Assembly (NCBI RefSeq): GCF_000282315.2
Contig: NZ_AKJN02000006.1
Coordinates: 744,001-808,000 of the forward strand
Reading direction: 5' to 3'
DNA: 64,000 nucleotides
Source of the DNA: Pseudomonas sp. GM41(2012)
GTDB taxonomy: Bacteria; Pseudomonadota; Gammaproteobacteria; Pseudomonadales; Pseudomonadaceae
Shown: in pieces, positions 8,028-16,500 of the stretch
Position numbering within the stretch: position 1 is the stretch's first letter
Layout of the letters: each line of letters starts with the position of its first letter
Notes under the pieces: generated by a model
The model's input: the letters and a program-made list of their open reading frames with translations, nothing else
Databases searched by the model: none
Told to the model about the DNA's origin: nothing
Translations under genes and position numbers: made by a program

Positions 8028-9749
8028 ATGGGTTTGCTTCTCGATCCGCGTCATGACATTGATGCCGCTTTATTAAGCTATCGCCGGGTGTTCTGGTCGC
8101 TGGCGCTGTTCAGTGGGGTGATCAACCTGCTGGTGCTGGTGCCGTCGCTCTACATGATGCAGGTGTACGACCGGGTCCTCACCAGCCGCAACGAAACCAC
8201 CTTGTTCATGCTCACCTTGATCGCCCTGGGACTGTTCATGTTCAGCGCCCTGATCGAGTGGGTACGCGGCGAGGTGATGATTCGCATGAGCGCGGGGCTG
8301 GACGATGCCTTGGGCGAGCGGATTTTCGACGCTGCCTTCGCCCGCAGCCTGCGCGAGCACAACGCCAACCCGGCGCAGGTGCTCACCGACCTGGCGACGC
8401 TGCGGCAGTTGATCACCGGCCAGGGTCTGATCGCCTTGCTCGATGCGCCGTGGTTGCCAATCTTCCTGCTGGTGGCGTTCATCTTTCATCCCTGGTTCGG
8501 CGTGCTGACGCTGGTTCTGGCCCTGGTGCTGATCGGTCTGGCGCTGTGGGGCGAGTTGGCGACTCGCACGCGTTTGGGCGAAGCCAATCGCCTGGGCGTG
8601 CAGTCGTCGATCTATGTAAACAGCACGTTGCACAATGCCGAAGTCATCCAGGCCTTGGGCATGCTCGGGCCATTGCGCCAGCGTTGGAGCCTGCTGCAGC
8701 AACGCATCATTGCTGCCCAGGCCCATGCCAGCGACCGCGGTGCGCGTATCACTTCGATGACCCGTTTCGTGCGCATCTCCGGACAGTCTCTGGCCCTGGG
8801 CCTGGGGGCGTTGCTGGTGCTTGAAGGCCAATTGTCGGCGGGCATGATGATTGCGATGTCGCTGCTGCTGGGGCGTGCGCTGGCGCCCGTGGAAATCGCC
8901 ATTGGCTCGTGGAAGCAATTCAACGCCGGCCGCCAGAGCTACCAGCGCCTGAGCCAACTGCTGGCCGAGCATCCGCGCGAGCGCCTGCGCATGCCTTTGC
9001 CACCGCCCACCGGCGCAGTGCGTTTGGAGCAGTTGTATGTAGGCCCGCCCGGCGCCTCGCAACCGATCCTGCGTGGCATCCATTTCAGCCTGGCCAAAGG
9101 TGATGTGCTCGCCGTCGTCGGCCCCAGCGCCAGTGGTAAATCAACGCTGGCCAGGGCGATGGTCGGGGTATGGCCAGCCTTGGGCGGGTCGGTGCGCCTG
9201 GACGACGCCGAGATCAGTCAATGGTCCCACGACGCCCTGGGCCCGCACCTTGGATACCTGCCGCAGGACATCGAACTGTTCGACGGCAGTGTGGCCGACA
9301 ACATTGCCCGCTTCGGCGAGCAGGACGCCGACAAGATAATCGCAGCCGGGCGTCACGCCGGCATTCACGAGATGATCCTGAGGTTCCCCAAGGGTTACGA
9401 CACACCTCTGGGCCCCGGCGGGCTTGGCTTGTCCGGTGGGCAAAAGCAACGCCTCGGCCTGGCTCGTGCACTCTATGGGCGCCCGTCGCTGATTGTGCTC
9501 GATGAGCCCAATTCCAACCTTGATGAAGCCGGAGAGCTGGCACTGGTGCAGGCCATCAGTGCGATCAAGGCTGCTGGCAGCACCGTGGTGCTGATTACCC
9601 ACCGGCCTAATGTGCTGGCAGTGGTCGATTACATCCTGGTGCTCAAGGACGGCACTCAACAAGCATTCGGTTCACGAGACCAGGTGCTCAAGGCATTGAT
9701 GACGGGGCCAAGACCGGCCGCGGTCAAGGAGACTGGCGAAGATGCATGA
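8028..9749 (+). CDS. Type I secretion system ABC permease/ATPase (AprD/PrtD-like)
   Basis: A 573-residue inner-membrane ABC exporter half-transporter. The N-terminal membrane domain (about residues 20-300) is followed by an ATPase domain with Walker A GPSASGKST at 365-373, signature LSGGQKQRLGLARAL, Walker B LIVLDEPNSNLDEAG and H-loop VLITHRP. No N-terminal C39-type domain is seen, which fits exporters of RTX substrates. The ATG has only a weak ribosome site. It overlaps the adaptor gene by 8 bp. The nearest likely substrate is the RTX epimerase encoded convergently at 13563-18389. Confidence 0.93.
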   Translation: MGLLLDPRHDIDAALLSYRRVFWSLALFSGVINLLVLVPSLYMMQVYDRVLTSRNETTLFMLTLIALGLFMFSALIEWVRGEVMIRMSAGLDDALGERIFDAAFARSLREHNANPAQVLTDLATLRQLITGQGLIALLDAPWLPIFLLVAFIFHPWFGVLTLVLALVLIGLALWGELATRTRLGEANRLGVQSSIYVNSTLHNAEVIQALGMLGPLRQRWSLLQQRIIAAQAHASDRGARITSMTRFVRISGQSLALGLGALLVLEGQLSAGMMIAMSLLLGRALAPVEIAIGSWKQFNAGRQSYQRLSQLLAEHPRERLRMPLPPPTGAVRLEQLYVGPPGASQPILRGIHFSLAKGDVLAVVGPSASGKSTLARAMVGVWPALGGSVRLDDAEISQWSHDALGPHLGYLPQDIELFDGSVADNIARFGEQDADKIIAAGRHAGIHEMILRFPKGYDTPLGPGGLGLSGGQKQRLGLARALYGRPSLIVLDEPNSNLDEAGELALVQAISAIKAAGSTVVLITHRPNVLAVVDYILVLKDGTQQAFGSRDQVLKALMTGPRPAAVKETGEDA

Positions 9750-11094
9750 TCTGACCCCTGAGCAGAGGCTGAGCGTGCGCGGCGCCACAACATTGCCCTG
9801 CGCCAGTACCGACGCCGGGGGAGCGGCACGCTATGGTGTCGGTTTCCTGGTCCTGACGCTGGGCGGTTTCCTGCTCTGGGCCTGCCTGGCTCCGCTCGAC
9901 CAGGGTGTCGTGGGCAGCGGCACCGTGGTGGTGGCGGGCGAACGTAAGGCTGTGCAGTCGTTGGTCGGTGGGGTGGTGGAAAAGCTGCTGGTCAGCGATG
10001 GCGACCGCGTCACCCAGGGACAGTTGCTGGTGCAGCTCAATACGGTGCAGGCGCAGTCGCAACGGGACGTGACCCTGGGCAAGTTGCTCAACGATCGCAG
10101 CGTTGAAGCGCGGTTGATTGCCGAGCGCCTGGGCTCAACCGAGATCCAATGGCCCGCTGAACTGCTGGAACATGCCGATGAGCCGCGGGTCAAGGCCGCC
10201 ATGGCCTTGCAGAGCCAGTTGTTTCTGACTCGCCGCGCAGAGCTGGGCAGCCGCTTGCAGATCATCGAACACGAAGCCGCGGCGTTGCAGCAGCAATTGC
10301 GCGGCTACGAAGGCGTCAAGCGCAACTACGACGCGCAGATGCGCTTCCAGCAGCAGGAGCTGGAAGGCCTGCGTGATTTGGCCCGTGAAGGCTACGTTCC
10401 GCGCAATAAACTTTTCGAGGCCGAGCGCAACGCAGCCCAATTGGCCGGGCAGATTGCCTCCGGGGTGGGCGATGTCGGCAGGACCCGCCAGGCGATCAAC
10501 GAAAGCCGCCTCAAGGCCTTGCAGGCGCAGCAGGAATTTCGCCGCGATGCCGAAACCCAGCTCAGCGAGGTCTCTGCCGAGGCGGCGGGTTATGCCGATC
10601 AGATTCGTGCCTTGCAGTTTGAAGTCGACAACGGCGCGATCCGTGCGCCGGTGTCCGGGCAGGTCATGGACGTGAGCCTTCATACGGTCGGGGGCGTTGC
10701 GCAGGCCGGCCAAACCCTGATGCAGGTGGTGCCGCTGGATGCGCCGATGGCGATTACCGCGCGTTTCGAGCCGCTGATGGCCAATAAGTTGCGCCCGGGT
10801 CTGCCGGTGCATGTGCATTTCACCGCGCTGCAACGGGTGGATACGCCGACGGTCACCGGCACGGTGACTACGGTGTCGGCGGACCAGTTGATCAATGAAC
10901 AGACGCACCAGCCGTACTTTTCCGCCAAGGTCGAAATTCCCGCCGACACCGTCGCCTCGCTCCAGGCCGCCGGCCTGCTGGTGCGCCCCGGCATGCTCGC
11001 CGATGTCACGGTGGTGACGGGGGAACGCACCTTGATGAATTACCTGATGAAACCTTTGCGTGAACGCTTGCTTGCAGCCTTCAAAGAGGAATGA
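9742..11094 (+). CDS. Type I secretion periplasmic adaptor (HlyD/AprE/PrtE family)
   Basis: A 450-residue membrane-fusion protein. One membrane segment lies near residues 33-53 (FLVLTLGGFLLWACL). It is followed by a biotinyl-lipoyl half-motif (GTVVVAGERKAVQSLVGG), a long periplasmic coiled-coil hairpin rich in Gln, Glu and Arg (about 110-290), the second lipoyl half (IRAPVSGQVMDVSL) and a beta-barrel C-terminus. It should link the ABC exporter to the TolC-like channel. It overlaps both neighbours (8 bp and 4 bp), so the three genes form a tight operon. Confidence 0.93.
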   Translation: MHDLTPEQRLSVRGATTLPCASTDAGGAARYGVGFLVLTLGGFLLWACLAPLDQGVVGSGTVVVAGERKAVQSLVGGVVEKLLVSDGDRVTQGQLLVQLNTVQAQSQRDVTLGKLLNDRSVEARLIAERLGSTEIQWPAELLEHADEPRVKAAMALQSQLFLTRRAELGSRLQIIEHEAAALQQQLRGYEGVKRNYDAQMRFQQQELEGLRDLAREGYVPRNKLFEAERNAAQLAGQIASGVGDVGRTRQAINESRLKALQAQQEFRRDAETQLSEVSAEAAGYADQIRALQFEVDNGAIRAPVSGQVMDVSLHTVGGVAQAGQTLMQVVPLDAPMAITARFEPLMANKLRPGLPVHVHFTALQRVDTPTVTGTVTTVSADQLINEQTHQPYFSAKVEIPADTVASLQAAGLLVRPGMLADVTVVTGERTLMNYLMKPLRERLLAAFKEE

Positions 11095-12446
11095 GCATGA
11101 CCGATCGTTGTCGCTATCGCTCCCGTGCGTTGCTGGGTTTGTATATCAGTTGGGCCGCGATCAATCCCCTATGGGCCGCCGAAAAAGGCCTGAGCCTGAC
11201 CGCGGCGTACGACGCCTCGCGCGCCAATGACCCGACCGTGCAATCGGCGACCCATGCCTTTGATGCTTCGAAGCAGGAAGAGGCGATTGGCCGCGGCGGC
11301 CTCTATCCGCAAGTGTCGTTGACGTCACGCTACGGCTACGGTGGGCGTATCGATGGCGGCGACGACAGCACCTACGTCAACAGTAATGATTACCAGGCAA
11401 ACAACGTCACCCTGGCGGCGCAACAACCGCTCTATGACAAGGGGCGCTGGGCGGCGTATCAGGAGGGCAAGGCGCGAGGGCAGTTGGGTAACCAGCTATT
11501 CGACGTTGCCGGCCAGACCCTGTACGACCGGGTCGCCAAAGGCTACTTCGACGTCGCCCGGGCTGAAAACGAGATCAAGTTGATTGCCCAGCAAAAGGCT
11601 GCCATCAGTGGATTGGTGACGCAGAGCAAAAAGCTTTATCAGGGCGGCCAGGGTGCGATCACCGACATTGATGAGGCCCAGGCGCGGCTCGATCTCGTCG
11701 AAGCCCAGGAGACTGAAGCCCAGGCCCGCCGCGTGGCGGCGTTGCGGGCATTGTCCGGTCGCGCCAGCGTGCCCATCGATGACATCCAGCCGATGCGCGA
11801 AGAACTCGCCGCCGGTAGCCCGATCCCGCCGGAGCAGGATTTGCCGTACTGGACGGCGGTTGCCCGTGAAGCCAGCCCAGAGCTGGCAGCCCGGCTGGCA
11901 GCGGTGAAAGTCGCCGAGGCGCAAGCCGACAGTCAGCGCGCCGGGCATTATCCGACCTTGTCGCTGACCACCCAGCTAACCCGCCGGGAAACCCGCCAGT
12001 ACCAGGAACTCGATCCGCGTCAGGACAGTTATTACGTGGGGGTGCAGCTGGATATTCCGTTGTATCGCGGCGGGGCGGTACGCGCCTCGGTGGCGAAGGC
12101 TGAAGCGCAACTGGCCGGTGCCCAGTCCGACTACGATGTGCAGCGTCAACAGTTGGCCGAGGACATCGAAGCCGATTATCTGGGCGTGGTGGCCGGGTTC
12201 ACCAAGAGCAAGGCGATGCAGCGGGCGGTGGAGTCCAATCAGCGGGCCCTGACCTCGACGGAAAAAGGCTTTCAGGGTGGAGTGCGTTCCACGGTGGATA
12301 TTCTTGATGCACAGCAGCGGGTGTTCCAGGCCCGCCGAGACCTGCTCAACACCAAACTCGACATGCTGCAAAGCTATGTAAGCCTGCACACCCACACCGG
12401 CCAGATGAGCCGCGGCGTGCTGGAGCAGGTGCAAAGCCTGTTCTGA
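11091..12446 (+). CDS. Type I secretion outer-membrane channel (TolC/AprF/PrtF family)
   Basis: A 451-residue TolC-family outer-membrane efflux protein with an N-terminal signal sequence ending near NPLWAAEK. Duplicated helical-hairpin repeats run through the protein, each with YDVARAENE- or YLGVVAGFTKSK-like segments. The start is the ATG in an ATGA overlap with the adaptor stop. It completes the ABC-adaptor-channel set. The eight-unit repeat array begins about 80 bp downstream. Confidence 0.92.
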   Translation: MSMTDRCRYRSRALLGLYISWAAINPLWAAEKGLSLTAAYDASRANDPTVQSATHAFDASKQEEAIGRGGLYPQVSLTSRYGYGGRIDGGDDSTYVNSNDYQANNVTLAAQQPLYDKGRWAAYQEGKARGQLGNQLFDVAGQTLYDRVAKGYFDVARAENEIKLIAQQKAAISGLVTQSKKLYQGGQGAITDIDEAQARLDLVEAQETEAQARRVAALRALSGRASVPIDDIQPMREELAAGSPIPPEQDLPYWTAVAREASPELAARLAAVKVAEAQADSQRAGHYPTLSLTTQLTRRETRQYQELDPRQDSYYVGVQLDIPLYRGGAVRASVAKAEAQLAGAQSDYDVQRQQLAEDIEADYLGVVAGFTKSKAMQRAVESNQRALTSTEKGFQGGVRSTVDILDAQQRVFQARRDLLNTKLDMLQSYVSLHTHTGQMSRGVLEQVQSLF

Positions 12447-12527
12447 GCCGCAGGGTTGCGACCAGGTTCAAGATTGACGCCTATCGCCACGAAATCAACC
12501 ATGGTCAGTCAGGTCGAATGCATATCC

Positions 12528-13561
12528 TGTGGGAGCGGGCTTGCTCGCGAAAGCGGCGGGTCAGCTTGTATCAGTGCTGAATGTGTCGCCGTCATCGCGA
12601 GCAGGCTCGCTCCCACATTTGATCTGTGGCTGTCCTCGATTTTTGTGGCACTGCAAGTCCCCTGTGGGAGCGGGCTTGCTCGCGAAAGCGGTGGGTCAGC
12701 TTGTATCAGTGCTGAATGTGTCGCCGCCTTCGCGAGCAGGCTCACTCCCACATTTGATCTGCGGCTGTCCTCGATTTTTGTGGCACTGCAAATCCCCTGT
12801 GGGAGCGGGCTTGCTCGCGAAAGCGGCGGGTCAGCTTGTATCAGTGCTGAATGTGTCGCCGCCTTCGCGAGCAGGCTCGCTCCCACATTTGATCTGCGGT
12901 TGCCCTGGTTTTTGTGGCACTGCAAGTCCCCTGTAGGAGTGAGCCTGCTCGCGATAGCGGTGGGTCAGCTTGTATCAGTGCTGAATGTGTCGCCGCCTTC
13001 GCGAGCAGGCTCGCTCCCACATTTGATATGCGGTTGCCCTGGTTTTTGTGGCACTGCAAGTCCCCTGTGGGAGTGAGCCTGCTCGCGATAGCGGTGGGTC
13101 AGCTTGTATCAGTGCTGAATGTGCCGCCGTCATCGCGAGCAGGCTCGCTCCCACATTTGATCTGTGGCTGTCCTCGATTTTTGTGGCACTGCAAATCCCC
13201 TGTGGGAGCGGGCTTGCTCGCGAAAGCGGTGGGTCAGCTTGCCGCAGTGCTGAATGTGCCGCCGTCATCGCGAGCAGGCTCGCTCCCACATTTGATCTGC
13301 GGCTGTCCTCGATTTTTGTGGCACTGCAAATCCCCTGTGGGAGTGAGCCTGCTCGCGATAGCGGTGGGTCAGCTTGTATCAGTGCTGAATGTGTCGCCGC
13401 CTTCGCGGGCAAGCCCGCTCCCACATTTGATCTGTGGCTGTCCTCGATTTTTGTGGCACTGCAAATCCCTTGTGGGAGTGAGCCTGCTCGCGATAGCGGT
13501 GGTTCAGCTTGCAGCAATGCTGAATGTGACGCCGTCATCGCGAGCAGGCTCGCTGCCACAC
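12528..13561. repeat. Eight-copy tandem array of paired REP (REPIN-like) units
   Basis: Eight direct units start at 12528, 12663, 12798, 12932, 13066, 13201, 13336 and 13471, with a period of 134-135 bp. Each holds a left REP arm (TGTGGGAGCGGGCTTGCTCG or the variant with GAGTGAGCC), a spacer with GGTCAGCTTGTATCAGTGC, an inverted right arm (GCGAGCAGGCTCGCTCCCACA) and a linker (TTTTTGTGGCACTGCAA). The linker is also conserved, so this is tandem amplification of a whole segment and not independent REP insertion. The array lies between convergent genes and ends at the stop codon of the RTX epimerase. Confidence 0.95.
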
Positions 13562-13562
13562 G

Positions 13563-16500
13563 TCAGGCTGTGAAATCGCTGGCATGCAGCTCCTTGACGC
13601 CCACCAGTTCAAACTCGAACTCGGGGGTGGCGTCGGCGTTGACACTGCCGTAGAGAATGCCATCGGCAAAGCGCAGTTGGCCGGTGGCGTTGGCAGGGTC
13701 GAAGGCGTTGCTGCCGATGAACGTGAAGGCGTCGATATTGGCGGTCAGCGGGTTGGCGTCCAGGCCGGTGAAATCCAGATGATCACCCTCGGTGGTCTTG
13801 AAACCGTTGACCACATCGCGCAAAGCCCCGACGCCCATGTCCGACAGCGCACCAAACGCGTAGGTGTCCGCGCCAGTGCCGCCGGTGAGGTTGTCGGTGC
13901 CTGCACCGCCGATCAGCCGGTCATCGCCCGAACCACCCACCAGCGTATCGTTGCCCGCACCACCGTTCAGAACGTTCGCGGCGCTGTTGCCCGACAGACT
14001 GTCGGCGTAGGCGCTTCCCGTCAGGTTTTCGATAAATTTCAGAGTGTCGAGCCCGGAACCCACGGTATTTTGTTGCGCTGACGTCGAGAGGTTTACGGTA
14101 ACCCCGGAGAGGGCGCGTTCAAAGGACACCGTGTCGTTGCCATCGCGCCCGTCCAGCACGTTGTTGCCGGCTCCGGCGAACAGCGTGTTGTCCAGCGCGT
14201 TGCCCGTGCCATTGGCGGCGCCAGTGCTATCGATATACAGACGCTCGACGTTGTTGGCGAGAGTATGGGCCGCCAGGCTGCTGTGCACGCTGTCGATCCC
14301 TCCAGACACTGCATTGCTGTTGGTCTCGATCACGATGTCGTCGGCGTTGTCGACATAGTAGGTGTCGTTGCCATCGCCACCACTCATGCTGTCGTCCCCT
14401 GCAGCACCATTGAGCACGTTATTGGCGGCATTGCCGGTGATGAAGTTGTGCCGCTCATTGCCGGTGCCGTTGATGTTCGACGCGCCGGTGAGCACCAGGT
14501 TCTCGAGATTGGCGCCCAGGGTCCAGCTGACCGAGGCCTGCACCGTATCGATCTGCGAGGTCGAGGTGTTGGTTTCCACCACGCGGTCGGACGCGTTATC
14601 GACCACATAGATGTCATTGCCATCGCCACCGGTCATGGTGTCGGCGCCCAGTTTGCCATCCAGTGTGTCGTTGCCCGAAGTGCCCACCAGGGTATCCGCT
14701 TGGTCGGTACCGGAAATCATGTTCTGAGCGTTGTCGAAAATGTCCTGCACGCTGTTGTTGTCGTTAGGGTTGCCCTGGAAGCCAAGGTCACCGGCAATGT
14801 AGTCGGCCAGGCGCTGGCCAACGATCTCCGCTGACTCCTCGTGCAGGTGCCAGACGTCGTCGGGATACGCCTGCGGATCGACTTCGTGGCGCAAGGGGAG
14901 GTCGGTGTAGTCCACCGCCAGCTTGACATCGGCACGCTCGGCAGCGATGGCTTCCTGGGCGGCGCGGACATAGCCAACCCCCTCGACGATGGAGGCAATC
15001 TTCTCCTCCGAATAACCACGGGTACGCGCCGCGTCCTGCTCGTAGTGACCGGTTTCCATCATGTACACGCTGAAGTTGCCGAACTGGGCATGCAGGTAAT
15101 CAAACACCTTCAGGGTCGCGGCCTTGTACGCCGCTGCTGCCGCTGCTTTGTCCGTGGCGCGGCCGATCTCCTGGGCGGCTTCCTCGCCCTGGCCCCAAAT
15201 GATGCCCATGGTGACGTTATCGATGGATTGCAGTTCGGTGTGCTGGTCCCGCAGCAGCGTCACGGCGCGCAACAGCGCAGGCCCGGGTTGGTTGGTGTCG
15301 GTCAGCCACCAGCACAACTTGAGTTCCTCGGCGCTGAGAGTCGACAGGCCGGTGACCGTGCTGCCGCCCACCGCGATGTCGATGCCGTTCCCATCGGTAT
15401 CGGTGAACTGGCTGCGCACGTCATAGGTTGTGTAGCGGTCCAGGTCGTTGACCAGCATCGAGGTGCCGGACTGATTGTCGTCCTCTGTCATGCGTAGCAG
15501 GCGTGCATTGGATTGGCCGAGGACGGGCAGGTAGAGGATGTCCTGCTGGGCGCGCTCGCCGAACACGAAATCACTGGCGGTCAGGGTGTTGAGGTAGTTG
15601 CCGTTGAGGGCGATTTCGAAGCGATTGCCATCGGCATCGGTCTCGGCGGATTTGATGTAAGTCTTGTCGCCGGCCGCGTTGAGGGTGATGTACAACGTGC
15701 CGTTGCTGCCATCGCCGAGGCCGACAAAGCCAAGGCCCGAAACATCGATCTTGTCGACGCCTGCGGTGAAATCATAAATCGTGTCGGTGGCCGTGACACC
15801 GCCGGTGTCGTAGTCGCGGTAGCTGTCGAGTACGTTGGTGTAGCGGAAGGTGTCGGCACCGTCGCCGCCGTACAGCGAATCGCGTCCGGCGCCGCCATCG
15901 ACGATGTCCGCGCCGGTGCCGGCCTTGATGGTGTCGTTGCCACCGAGGCCGAGGATCAGGTCTGCGCCCGCCGTGCCGTTGAGGCTTTCGGCATTGTTGG
16001 TGCCGGTGATGGTGTTGGCGGGCGTATCGGCCACTGCCAGGGCGAAGCTGTCGCTGACCGATGCACCGGCCGGGTCCGTGGCTTTAACCAGCACGTTGTA
16101 ATTGCCGGATGCAGTGCTGGTCGGCGTGCCGGTGAAGGTCAGGTTGGTGGCATTGAAGCTCAGCCACGCGGGCAGGGCGCTGCCATCGGCCAGGGTCGCG
16201 GTATAGCTGAGGCTGTCGTTATCCGGATCGGTGAAACTGGTGGTCGGCACCGCGTAGTTGAACGGGGTGTTTTCGGTCGCGTTCTGATCCAGCAACGCCG
16301 TTGCCACCACCGGTGCATGGTTGACCGTTGGCGACGTGGCGAAGACGAAGTTGGCGCTGGTCAGCTTGTTGAGGTAGTTGCCGTCCAGTGTCACTTCGAA
16401 GCGGTTGCCATTGGCGTCGGCGGTCAGGGACTTGATGTACGTCTTGGTGCCGGCACTGTTGAGCACCACGTACACGGTGTTGTTTTTGCCATCCCCCAGG

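Noticed and set aside
12528..13561. CRISPR-like array
   Set aside because: Units are about 135 bp, palindromic, and conserved across linkers, with no unique spacers and no cas genes.
12456..13653. Several open frames through the REP array (e.g. repeated SGLARESGGSACISAECVA)
   Set aside because: They translate noncoding REP palindromes; the same peptide recurs because the DNA repeats.
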